The notes beneath the pieces were generated by a model, which was given only the letters and a program-made list of their open reading frames with translations, was not told where the DNA came from and did no database searches. Positions 42,016 to 50,689 of a DNA stretch of 64,000 nt are shown here, piece after piece (within the stretch, counting starts at the first letter, position 1; each line of letters starts with the position of its first letter). The DNA lies in NCBI GenBank assembly GCA_021790195.1, contig JAJYIF010000002.1, positions 1 through 64,000 of the forward strand, in the 5' to 3' direction. The position numbers and the translations under genes were made by a program. This DNA is from Nitrospirota bacterium. Lineage in GTDB: Bacteria; Nitrospirota; Thermodesulfovibrionia; Thermodesulfovibrionales; UBA9159.

Positions 42016-43356
42016 ATGGCATTAACTGGCGTTGAGATATTCAAATTGCTTCCCAAGACTAATTGTAAGAAGTGCGGGCACCCGACCTGTCTGGCTTTTG
42101 CTATGAAGCTTGCGCAGAGACAGGCGTCGCTTGACGCGTGTCCGGATGTCTCTGAAGAGGCCAAGAAGATCCTTGGTGAGGCGTCTGCTCCGCCTATAAG
42201 GCCGGTCGTTTTTGGCGCTGGAAGCAAGAGCGTGAAGATGGGAGAAGAGACGGTGCTCTTCAGGCACGAAAAGAAATTCGTGAACCCCTGTGCCATAGCC
42301 GTAGAAGTTAAAGACACGATGGACGACAGCGAGATACAAAAGCTTGCCGACAGCGTTATGCATTCGGAAATCGACAGAGTTGGACAGAAACTCAGGGTCG
42401 ACGCCATCCTGGTAAACAATGCATCGAACGATGCGGCCCGCTTTGAAAATGCCGTGAAAGCGGTGATATCTAAAGCACCCGACGTGGCCTTGATCCTTGC
42501 GACAAACAACCCGTCCGCCGCCGAGGCGGCCGTCAAGCTTGTAGCGGACAAGAAGCCCATTCTTTACGGCGCAGACGATTCGAATGCCGAGGCGATGGCC
42601 GGCATTGCCAAAACCCATAAGGTGCCCCTCGGCGTGACTGCGAAGGGACTCGATGCCCTTTCCGCTCTCACCGAAAAGATCAAGGCGCTAGGCGTCGAGG
42701 ATTTGGTCATAGATTCGGGCGCAAGGAGCGCAAAAGAGATTTTAGAGGCTAATACGTTGACGAGACGCGCCGCCATAAAAAAGAATTTCAAGTCCCTCGG
42801 CTATCCAGTGATAACTTTTGCGCAAAGGGACGATCATATGCTCGAAGCCCTTGTGGCTATGCTGGGGATCGCGAAGTATTCGTCCATCGTCGTCGTGAGC
42901 AGTATAGAAAAATGGAAGAACCTCGCTCTCTTCACGTTGAGGCAGAATATTTACACAGACCCGCAGGTGCCGATGCAGGTGGAGCAGAAGATATACAAGA
43001 TCGGGGAGCCGGCCGCTGATTCTCCTTTTATGATCACGACGAATTTCTCGCTCACATATTTCATAGTCTCGGGCGAGGTGGAAAACAGCAAGGTGCCGTG
43101 CAGACTGGCCGTCATGGACAGCGAAGGCTTATCGGTTCTGACCGCATGGGCTGCGGGTAAATTCACGGCCTCCAAGATTGCCCAGTTTATACAGGAGAGC
43201 GGCATCGAGAATGAGATCAGGAAGAAGGAACTGATCATACCCGGATATGTGGCGATACTGAGCGGAGCGATAGAGGACAAGCTTCCCGGCTGGAAGGTAA
43301 CGGTGGGCCCAAGGGAAGCGAACGGGATCCCGGCCTTTCTGAAGTCGCGGGCGTAA
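42016..43356 (+). CDS. acsC: CODH/ACS corrinoid iron-sulfur protein, large (gamma) subunit
   Basis: 446 residues. The N-terminal [4Fe-4S] domain has Cys17, Cys20, Cys25 and Cys42 (NCKKCGHPTCLAFAMKLAQ ... DACP). A TIM barrel and a C-terminal corrinoid-binding domain follow (PFMITTNFSLTYFIVSGEVE ... LIIPGYVAILSGAIEDKLP). It carries the methyl group on cobalt to acetyl-CoA synthase; the Fe-S cluster reactivates oxidised Co. Normal length. Confidence 0.95.
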   Translation: MALTGVEIFKLLPKTNCKKCGHPTCLAFAMKLAQRQASLDACPDVSEEAKKILGEASAPPIRPVVFGAGSKSVKMGEETVLFRHEKKFVNPCAIAVEVKDTMDDSEIQKLADSVMHSEIDRVGQKLRVDAILVNNASNDAARFENAVKAVISKAPDVALILATNNPSAAEAAVKLVADKKPILYGADDSNAEAMAGIAKTHKVPLGVTAKGLDALSALTEKIKALGVEDLVIDSGARSAKEILEANTLTRRAAIKKNFKSLGYPVITFAQRDDHMLEALVAMLGIAKYSSIVVVSSIEKWKNLALFTLRQNIYTDPQVPMQVEQKIYKIGEPAADSPFMITTNFSLTYFIVSGEVENSKVPCRLAVMDSEGLSVLTAWAAGKFTASKIAQFIQESGIENEIRKKELIIPGYVAILSGAIEDKLPGWKVTVGPREANGIPAFLKSRA

Positions 43357-43373
43357 CGTATTAAGGACATTGT

Positions 43374-43576
43374 AACCACAGACCTGCCTGCCGGCAGGCA
43401 GGGAAACACGGAGGCGCAGAGAGGGAAGTCGAGACCAAGAAAGAATTGATCCAAACGAGCGCGAAGCAATTTGAGGTCATAACGAGATCAGAACAAAGAT
43501 GCTCAGTTCTTTGCCATTATTAATTGTCTATAGTAATGTTTTTCTCTCGGTGTCCCAGTGCCTCTGTGGTTAAGGG
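43374..43576. repeat. Inverted-repeat element with CACAGAGG-type ends and an internal 20-bp palindrome
   Basis: The left arm AACCACAGA... and the right arm ...TGCCTCTGTGGTT are inverted copies. The left arm is interrupted by the perfect palindrome CCTGCCTGCCGGCAGGCAGG (43383-43402). A second element of the same build lies at 50496-50625. No frame inside looks coding. It fills the acsC-acsB spacer. Confidence 0.8.
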
Positions 43577-43670
43577 GTTCTTCAGGATTGCGACCCGCAT
43601 AGAGGATGGTAAATTGATTTAAGCACTTGGCATTGTATAAAATAAAATATTCAAAAATGAGGAGGTCAGG

Positions 43671-45869
43671 ATGTCCAAGTTCATAGCAACCGCCGCCATC
43701 AGAGGCGCTCGAAAACTCGTAGCGCAAGCCGAAGAAATGCTCGAAAAGGCGATAGCCGAGAAAGGCAAGGATCTCGCCTTTGAATTCCCGGATACTGCCT
43801 TTTATCTCCCCATGGTTTACGCAATGACCGCCTTCCCGGTTAAGACGCTTGGAGACATGAGGGTTGCACTCGGTTATGCAAAAGAACTCTTGCATGACGA
43901 ACCGGAGGAGCACATATGGAAGCCCTATCTTGGCGAGGCCCTGGACTCGGGTATGGCCACATTATTCGCTGAGGAGGTCATACTTGCATTACGGTATGTT
44001 TATGGACTCGAACCGTGCAAGGATCCCGAGACGGGTTACGTATATAACGGCTTCATCTCCGACACCATCCAGAGGAACCTCGGCATCCAGCTTGTGGACG
44101 GCACTATGCCGGGATTCGCGGCCATCATCGGCGCGGCCCCGACCGACGACATCGCAGTGAACATCGTGAGGGAGCTTCAGGAAAAGAATATTCTGACCTT
44201 CCTTTCCGGACAGTCAAACGGCGACAGTGTTACCAAACAGCTCCTTAGAAAGGGCGTCGAGCTCGGATGGGATTCGAGAATCGTCCCTCTCGGTCCGGAC
44301 ACGGAGCATACGCTCTATGCACTCGACTGGGCGATAAGGGCCTCTCTTATCTTCGGCGGGAAGAAGCCGGCCGACTTCAAGGGACATCTTAAATATCAGA
44401 AAGACAGGGTATTTGCCTTTGCGATAGTTCTCGGTCCGCTGGACGACATAAAGTGGACGACCGGGGCCGGGGCCATCAACATGGGCTTCCCCGCCATCGG
44501 AGATACGGACGTGCCGGTCATCCATCCGACCGGCGTTTGTACATATGAAGAAGTCGACAAGGAATTAGACCATACGAAGATCGTCCAGAAGGCGATAGAG
44601 ATGAGGGGACTCAAGATTACGGTTGAAAAACCGCCCATCCCCGTTTCTTATGGCCCGGCTTTTGAGGGCGAGCGTATCAGGAAGGAAGACACCTTCATCG
44701 AATTCGGCGGACAGAGGACCCCTGCCTTTGAGTGGGTCAGGATGAGGGAGATGGAGGAGATCGAGGACAACAAGATCGTCGTCGTCGGCGATAAATGGCA
44801 GGAGAGATACGAGAAGGGCGGGCAACTGCCGCTGGGCATTTTGATCGAGGTCGCCGGCAGGAAGATGCAGAAGGATTTTGAGTCCGTCATCGAAAGAAAA
44901 ATACACTCCAATATCAATGAGGCCCAGGGCGTCTGGCATATGGGCCAGCGCGACATAAATTGGATCAGAATAAGCAATAACGCAAAGAAAGAAGGGTTCA
45001 CCCTGGAGCATCTCGGTTTATTGAACGCGACCATGACCCATCACAGGTTCCGCTCGATTGTGGACAAGGTCCAGGTGACCCTTTTCATCGACGAGCAGGA
45101 TGTCAAAAAGCATCTCGAAGAAGCGAGGGCGGCTTATAAGGAGCGCGACCAGAGGCTCGGAAGCCTTACGGACGAGGCCGTGGACACCTTCTATTCATGT
45201 CTCCTCTGTCAGTCTTTCGCTCCCAGTCACGTCTGCGTTATAACTCCCGAAAGACTCGGTCTTTGCGGCGCTTATAACTGGCTGGACGGAAAGGCGGCGT
45301 TCGAGATCGATCCCACAGGCGGAAACCAGCCCATACCCAAGGGTGAATGCCTGGATTCGAAGTACGGACGCTATACCGGCGCCGACGAGTATCTTAAGAA
45401 GGCAACGGGTGGGGCCGTTGAAACGCTCAACCTTTACACAATTATGGAAAACCCCATGACCTCGTGCGGATGCTTTGAATGCATCATCGCTATTATCCCG
45501 GAGGCCAACGGGGTGATGATAGTCCATAGAGGTCATACGGGAATGACCCCCATCGGCATGAAGTTCTCGACCCTTGCCGGCACGGTAGGCGGCGGCGCTC
45601 AGACGCCGGGCTTCATGGGGGTCGGCGTCAATTTCATCGCCAGCAAGAAGTTCCTTTTCGGCGACGGCGGTATCAAGAGGATTGTCTGGATGCCGAAGTC
45701 GCTGAAGGAGAGGATCGCAGAGGACTTCAAGAAGAGGGCTGAAGAGGCCGGGGTCCCCGATCTCCTCGACAAGATCGCCGATGAGACGATCTGCGAGGAT
45801 TCGGAGAAACTCCTTGAACATCTTACAAATGTGGGTCATCCCGCATTGTCGATGGACCCGATACTGTGA
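43671..45869 (+). CDS. acsB: Acetyl-CoA synthase (CODH/ACS beta subunit)
   Basis: 732 residues. The A-cluster ligands are all present: Cys510, Cys513, Cys522 and Cys532 (SCLLCQSF ... HVCVIT ... LGLCGAYN), and the CGC motif Cys599/Cys601 (TSCGCFEC), each at a constant +4 offset from the Moorella numbering. The enzyme joins the methyl group, CO and CoA to acetyl-CoA at a Ni-Ni-[4Fe-4S] centre. AGGAGG precedes the ATG. It forms a complex with CooS encoded next. Confidence 0.97.
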   Translation: MSKFIATAAIRGARKLVAQAEEMLEKAIAEKGKDLAFEFPDTAFYLPMVYAMTAFPVKTLGDMRVALGYAKELLHDEPEEHIWKPYLGEALDSGMATLFAEEVILALRYVYGLEPCKDPETGYVYNGFISDTIQRNLGIQLVDGTMPGFAAIIGAAPTDDIAVNIVRELQEKNILTFLSGQSNGDSVTKQLLRKGVELGWDSRIVPLGPDTEHTLYALDWAIRASLIFGGKKPADFKGHLKYQKDRVFAFAIVLGPLDDIKWTTGAGAINMGFPAIGDTDVPVIHPTGVCTYEEVDKELDHTKIVQKAIEMRGLKITVEKPPIPVSYGPAFEGERIRKEDTFIEFGGQRTPAFEWVRMREMEEIEDNKIVVVGDKWQERYEKGGQLPLGILIEVAGRKMQKDFESVIERKIHSNINEAQGVWHMGQRDINWIRISNNAKKEGFTLEHLGLLNATMTHHRFRSIVDKVQVTLFIDEQDVKKHLEEARAAYKERDQRLGSLTDEAVDTFYSCLLCQSFAPSHVCVITPERLGLCGAYNWLDGKAAFEIDPTGGNQPIPKGECLDSKYGRYTGADEYLKKATGGAVETLNLYTIMENPMTSCGCFECIIAIIPEANGVMIVHRGHTGMTPIGMKFSTLAGTVGGGAQTPGFMGVGVNFIASKKFLFGDGGIKRIVWMPKSLKERIAEDFKKRAEEAGVPDLLDKIADETICEDSEKLLEHLTNVGHPALSMDPIL

Positions 45870-45878
45870 TACGGGGCA

Positions 45879-45937
45879 GAGGTTGAGGTTAAGCATGAAT
45901 CTTAATCCCTTCCTCAACCTGGACCTCAATCTTGACC
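45879..45937. repeat. GAGGTTGAGGTTAAG inverted low-complexity spacer between acsB and cooS
   Basis: GAGGTTGAGGTTAAG is followed by CTTAATCCCTTCCTCAACCT and GGACCTCAATCTTGACC, giving imperfect inverted arms made of 6-base-like units. Its unit differs from those in the other acs spacers. Confidence 0.65.
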
Positions 45938-45961
45938 TAATTATGAGAATTGGAGGATAAA

Positions 45962-47965
45962 ATGGCCGAAGAAAGAAAGGAAGCAAAGACTGGAAGCGCA
46001 AACCCGGCATCCGAAAAGATGCATGAATGGGGTGTTGAACATAAAATAGATACGTGTTTCGAGCGTGCGCAGAAGATGAAGCCCTGTCCGATCGGACATG
46101 CCGGGGCCTGCTGCAAGCATTGTCACATGGGACCTTGCAGGCTTGTGGGTAAGAACGCTGAAGAAGAGATCACCGGCGTTTGCGGCGCGTCTCTGGCTAC
46201 GGTGTCCGCCAGGAACCTTTTGAGGATGTGCGCTGCTGGGACTTCCGCGCATTCGGACCATGCAAGGGGAATGGTCGAAACACTCCTTGCCGTTGCCAAC
46301 GGAGAGGCGAAAGATTTTAAGATCACCGATGTGAGGAAGCTTTATAGGGTGGCCGGCATACTTAATATCGAATTCGAGGGTAGGGCGGTGCTCGATGTTG
46401 CGCGCGATGTTGCCAATACTCTGCTTGAAGACTTCGGAAGGCAGCACGGCGGGCAGCTGAACTATACGAAGAGGGCGCCGAAGAAGACCCAGGAACGCTG
46501 GAAGAAGTGGGGCATTGCGCCGCGCGGTATTGACCGCGAAGTGGTCGAGACGATGCATCGCACCGCAATAGGCGTAGACCATGACCCTGACCACCTCCTG
46601 CTCCAGGGATTGCGGACCTCTCTGGCCGACGGCTGGGGCGGCTGCATGATCTCGACCGATATTACCGACATCCTTTTTGGAACTCCCAGCCCGCAGAAAG
46701 GGAGGATGAGTCTCGGCATTTTTAAGGAGGACGAGGTGAACTTTATCGTTCACGGGCATGAGCCGCTTTTTGCGGAAATGATGGTTGAGGTGTCCTCCGA
46801 TCCCGAGATGCTCGCCTATGCGAAGTCCAAGGGAGCAAAGGGCATAAACCTCGGGGGCATGTGCTGCACCGCAAACGAAGTCCTTATGAGGCACGGCATA
46901 GCCTCAGCCGGAGGATTCACGAACCAGGAGCTCGGTATTATGTCGGGGCTCGTGGACGCGATCTCTGTCGACGTGCAATGCATAATGCCCGCGATTGTGG
47001 AAGTATCCAAGAAATTCCATACCAAGGTCATCACAACGAACCCGAAGGCCAAGATACCGGGCGCAATGCATATTGAATTCGACGAGCACCGTGCGAAAGA
47101 GATAGCAAAGGAAGTGATGAAGGTTGCTATAGACAATTTCCCGAACCGCAAGACTATGGGAGGCCGCGTAAGCGAGGAATTCCCCGCGGTCGTCGGCTTT
47201 TCCCATGAATATATCGAGTATATGCAGGGCGGCAGATGGAGGGCTTCTTTCAGACCTCTGAACGACGCCATCATGGCCGGAAGGGTCCGCGGGGTTGTCG
47301 GGCTTGCCGGCTGCGATAATCCGAGGGTCCCCTCGACGGGAATCCACAGATTCCTTGCCACCGAACTGATAAAGAAGGACGTGCTGATCGTTTCTACCGG
47401 CTGCGGGTCTGCGGCCTGCGGGACATCGGGCTATCTTACTCCCGAGATGGCCCTGGAAAACGCCGGTCCGGGCCTGAGAGAGGTGTGTGAAGCCATTGGA
47501 ATACCGCCGATCCTCCACCTTGGATCGTGTGTGGACAACTCGAGAATCCTCACTATAGCAAGCGCCATGGCGGAAGAGGGCGGTCTCTCCGACGAGATAG
47601 GCGGCATGCCGGCCGTGGGTATCGCCCCGGAATGGATGTCTGAAAAGGCGATTGCGATAGGCATGTACTTTGCCGCCTCGGGAGTGCCTGTGATCTTTGG
47701 AGGGGAGTCCCCCGTTTCCGCGAGCAAGGAAGTCACGAGGATCATGACGGAGGTCTGGTTCGAGAGGTTCAGGGGAGCGCTCCACTTTGAGCCCGATCCG
47801 GAGAAGATCCTTGCGCTTGCACTTGACTATATAGACAAGGCGAGGGCCGCTCTGAAGCTCAGGAAATATGAGCCGGGCAAGTTCGCCACCGAGAAGATCC
47901 TTATGGATATGGCCGCGCGCCGGGAACTCGAAAAGGCCGCCAAGCCGCACATAGGAATATATTAG
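45962..47965 (+). CDS. cooS: Anaerobic carbon-monoxide dehydrogenase catalytic subunit
   Basis: 667 residues from the ATG at 45962 (TTGGAGGATAAA upstream). N-terminal B/D-cluster cysteines (CPIGHAGACCKHCHMGPCR), catalytic His (FIVHGHEPLF), and C-cluster ligand regions INLGGMCCTANEVLMRHG, GLAGCDNPR, STGCGSAACG and LGSCVDNSRI, plus the Lys in SASKEV. It interconverts CO2 and CO at a Ni-Fe-S centre and feeds CO to AcsB. Also called AcsA when part of CODH/ACS, as here. Confidence 0.96.
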   Translation: MAEERKEAKTGSANPASEKMHEWGVEHKIDTCFERAQKMKPCPIGHAGACCKHCHMGPCRLVGKNAEEEITGVCGASLATVSARNLLRMCAAGTSAHSDHARGMVETLLAVANGEAKDFKITDVRKLYRVAGILNIEFEGRAVLDVARDVANTLLEDFGRQHGGQLNYTKRAPKKTQERWKKWGIAPRGIDREVVETMHRTAIGVDHDPDHLLLQGLRTSLADGWGGCMISTDITDILFGTPSPQKGRMSLGIFKEDEVNFIVHGHEPLFAEMMVEVSSDPEMLAYAKSKGAKGINLGGMCCTANEVLMRHGIASAGGFTNQELGIMSGLVDAISVDVQCIMPAIVEVSKKFHTKVITTNPKAKIPGAMHIEFDEHRAKEIAKEVMKVAIDNFPNRKTMGGRVSEEFPAVVGFSHEYIEYMQGGRWRASFRPLNDAIMAGRVRGVVGLAGCDNPRVPSTGIHRFLATELIKKDVLIVSTGCGSAACGTSGYLTPEMALENAGPGLREVCEAIGIPPILHLGSCVDNSRILTIASAMAEEGGLSDEIGGMPAVGIAPEWMSEKAIAIGMYFAASGVPVIFGGESPVSASKEVTRIMTEVWFERFRGALHFEPDPEKILALALDYIDKARAALKLRKYEPGKFATEKILMDMAARRELEKAAKPHIGIY

Positions 47966-47995
47966 ACAACGAAAGTCAGATTCAGAAGTCAGAAA

Positions 47996-48034
47996 GAAGA
48001 AGCCCGCCGCAAATTGCGGCGGGCTTCTTCTTTT
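47996..48034. terminator. Bidirectional terminator between cooS and nfnB
   Basis: GAAGAAGCCCGCCGC / GCGGCGGGCTTCTTC, 15 bp, around a 5-base loop, followed by TTTT. It ends both the acs operon and the convergent nfn genes. The preceding spacer has GTCAGATTCAGAAGTCAGA, another short-unit repeat. Confidence 0.92.
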
Positions 48035-48066
48035 CGTATCTGCGTTATGGATAACGCATCACGGTT

Positions 48067-49521
48067 TCATTGCCATGGCGCTTCGCCCTTAAGGAACTTA
48101 TCGATGTCCGCCGCTGCGCGCTTTCCCGCGCCCATAGCGCTGATGACTGTGGCCGCGCCTGTGACTACGTCCCCACCGGCCCACACCCGCATCTTTCTTG
48201 TCCTTCCCGTCTCCGGGTCGGCCACGGCGGTGCCGTGTTTTGTCCTTTCGAGTCCTTCGGCCTCAACGAAGACCAGCGGGTTAGGGCTCGTGCCGAGGGC
48301 CATTATAACTGTATCGACCTCCATCTCGAATTCAGAACCCTCGATCGGGACCGGGCTTCTGCGTCCGGACTTGTCGGGCTCCCCGAGCCTCATGCGAATA
48401 CAGCGCATCCCTTTGACATTGCCTTTCTCATCGCCCAATATTTCAACGGGATTTGTGAGGAAGTCGAATATAACACCTTCCTCTCCCGCATGGTGGAATT
48501 CCTCTTCCCTTGCCGGGACTTCGTCTCTGGAGCGTCGATACACCATGTGGACTTCACCGGGTAGCTCGTTGGTTTTCCGTGAATGAAGGGTCTGGAGGCG
48601 GAGGCTGCATCTGACGGCGTCCATGGCCACGTTTCCAGCTCCTATTACCGCAACTTTCCTTCCCACCTTGACAGGCGTATCATATTGAGGGAATAAATAT
48701 CCCTTCATGAGATTGACACGCGTCAGGAACTCGTTTGCCGACATCACCCCGTTGAGGTTTATACCAGGTATCCTCATGAAAGAGGGTAGGCCGGCGCCGG
48801 TCCCGAGGAAAACCGCATCATAGTCATTAAGGAGTTCATCGAGAGTGAATGTGCGGCCTATGACATGATCTATCTTTATATCTATGCCGAGGCATTCGAC
48901 CGCATAATTGATCTCTCCGTAAACAACCCTCTTGGGCAGACGGAATTCAGGGATGCCGTACACCAGCACCCCTCCTGGGCCGTGCAGGGACTCAAAGAGG
49001 GTGACCTTATGGCCTTCCCTTCCGAGGTCTACGGCGCAGGTGAGCCCGGAAGGGCCGGAACCCACGACTGCCGCATTCTTGCCGGTTGGAGCGGCTTTGG
49101 CAAGGGGACAGGTGCGGTGGGCCAGCTCAAAGTCACCGACAAACCTTTCAAGCCTACCGATCGCAACCGGTTCGCCCTTTTTCCCGAGTATGCAATTGCC
49201 TTCACATTGCGTCTCCTGGGGACAGACCCTTCCGCAGATGGCCGGAAGGTTGTTCTTCACCTTCATCCACTCGACAGCCTTGACCATGTCGCCTTCCCTG
49301 AGAGCCTTGATGAACTGCGGGATCAGGACCCCCACGGGACATCCCTGAACGCATTTGGGGTCTTTGCACTGCAAGCACCGCTCGGCCTCTTTTTTTGCCG
49401 TCGCTTCAGAGTATCCGAGGGCTACCTCATCGTAATTTCTCCTGCGAACAAGCGGGTCCTGGTTCGGCATGTCATGCCGCTTTATCTTCATCCGCTCTTT
49501 CTGATTCAACTCCGCCATCAC
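48067..49521 (-). CDS. nfnB: NfnB / glutamate-synthase-small-subunit-like NADPH oxidoreductase
   Basis: 484 residues. N-terminal Fe-S region (CLQCKDPKCVQGCPVG ... CGRVCPQETQCEGNC), then FAD site AAVVGSGPSGLTCAVDLGREG and NADPH site VAVIGAGNVAMDAVRCSLR. With the following subunit it forms NfnAB, which bifurcates electrons between NADH, NADPH and ferredoxin. The pair order and the 4-base overlap support Nfn rather than glutamate synthase (GltD). SudA (sulfide dehydrogenase) is a homologous alternative name. Confidence 0.9.
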   Translation of the reverse strand: MMAELNQKERMKIKRHDMPNQDPLVRRRNYDEVALGYSEATAKKEAERCLQCKDPKCVQGCPVGVLIPQFIKALREGDMVKAVEWMKVKNNLPAICGRVCPQETQCEGNCILGKKGEPVAIGRLERFVGDFELAHRTCPLAKAAPTGKNAAVVGSGPSGLTCAVDLGREGHKVTLFESLHGPGGVLVYGIPEFRLPKRVVYGEINYAVECLGIDIKIDHVIGRTFTLDELLNDYDAVFLGTGAGLPSFMRIPGINLNGVMSANEFLTRVNLMKGYLFPQYDTPVKVGRKVAVIGAGNVAMDAVRCSLRLQTLHSRKTNELPGEVHMVYRRSRDEVPAREEEFHHAGEEGVIFDFLTNPVEILGDEKGNVKGMRCIRMRLGEPDKSGRRSPVPIEGSEFEMEVDTVIMALGTSPNPLVFVEAEGLERTKHGTAVADPETGRTRKMRVWAGGDVVTGAATVISAMGAGKRAAADIDKFLKGEAPWQ

Positions 49522-50381
49522 TTACCTCCCTCTTCCGGCGCCCCTTCTAGCCTGCACTTATGCTGCCAATGCTCCACGGCAGCCCGTTCCTCCTTGCGGT
49601 AGAACTGAAGACGCGACAAAAGGCTGTCCCAGTTCACCTTATGCGCATCGAATTCCGGGCCGTCAACGCAGACAAAGCGTGCCCCGTCTTCAAGCAGCAC
49701 CCTGCAGCCGCCGCACATGCCGGTGCCGTCAATCATGATGGTGTTAAGGCTGACGGTCGTGGGCACGTTGTACGGCGCTGTGGCAAGAGAAACAAACTTC
49801 ATCATTATAGCGGGACCGATGGCCCACACCCGCGCGACCTTCTTGTCCGCATTTTCGATTAGCTCCTTGAGGGGTTCGGTTACGAGTGACCTCCTGCCGT
49901 AAGAGCCGTCATCGGTGCAGACTATCAGCTCATCAGAAACGGCCCTCATCCTGTCTTCCCAGAAGAGAAGGTCTTTGTTACGGGAGCCGATGATCGATAT
50001 TACGCTGTTGCCCGCCTCCTTCAGCGAACGGGCTATTGGATAGATCGGGGCGATGCCGACGCCGCCGCCTACACAGACCACGGTCCCGTAATTCTCAATT
50101 TCCGTGGGATGACCCAGTGGGCCGGCAAAGGAGGATATCTCCTGACCCGTCTCCATCCTGCCAAGCTGCATCGTGGACTTTCCAACTTCTTGAAATATTA
50201 TGGTAATAGTGCCCGCATCCCTGTCATAATCCGCAATGGTGAGAGGGATCCTCTCGCCGAACTCGTTTATTCGCACGATAATGAATTGCCCCGCCTTTGC
50301 CTTCCTGGCGACATGGGGCGCATGGATCACCATGAGCTTTATGATGTCGCTGAGGACCTCTTTTTTCAGGATCTTATACAA
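49518..50381 (-). CDS. nfnA: NfnA ferredoxin-NAD(P)H oxidoreductase subunit
   Basis: 287 residues from a TTG at 50381. This start is chosen because GGGGAGG lies 8 bases upstream and the protein then opens YKILKKEVLSDIIKLMV, the family's usual N-terminus; an ATG further up has no such site. FAD region RIPLTIADYD, NAD-binding CVGGGVGIAPIYPIAR, and the [2Fe-2S] cysteines DGTGMCGGCRV ... FVCVDGPEFD. Partner of NfnB; it binds NAD(H). Confidence 0.9.
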   Translation of the reverse strand: MYKILKKEVLSDIIKLMVIHAPHVARKAKAGQFIIVRINEFGERIPLTIADYDRDAGTITIIFQEVGKSTMQLGRMETGQEISSFAGPLGHPTEIENYGTVVCVGGGVGIAPIYPIARSLKEAGNSVISIIGSRNKDLLFWEDRMRAVSDELIVCTDDGSYGRRSLVTEPLKELIENADKKVARVWAIGPAIMMKFVSLATAPYNVPTTVSLNTIMIDGTGMCGGCRVLLEDGARFVCVDGPEFDAHKVNWDSLLSRLQFYRKEERAAVEHWQHKCRLEGAPEEGGK

Positions 50382-50495
50382 AGCCGTATCCTCCCCGAAT
50401 GTGAATTGTTGTCGGATGCCTATAATCAAATAAAATACTTATTTACAATAACATATAGTAAGCCGGTCAGTCTATTTGAGACGCCATAATGTACC

Positions 50496-50625
50496 ACCCA
50501 AAACACGGAAACCACAGACCTGCCTGCCGGCAGGCAGGGGCACAGAAACATAAAGAATGATTTCTGAAAAAATAGATTCACCTCTTTTCCTTAGTTTCTT
50601 TTTGTTCCGTGCCTCTGTGGTTAAT
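50496..50625. repeat. Second CACAGAGG inverted-repeat element with the same 20-bp palindrome
   Basis: AACCACAGA then CCTGCCTGCCGGCAGGCAGG (50519-50538) and GGCACAGAAACA on the left; TTCCGTGCCTCTGTGGTTAA on the right, inverted. Same build as 43374-43576 but shorter inside. It fills the gap between nfnA and argS. Confidence 0.8.
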
Positions 50626-50689
50626 GATGAAGCTTGGAGACGCATCCAGCATTGACTTAAATGAGCGCGCGGTTTAAACTTTATTGCTC

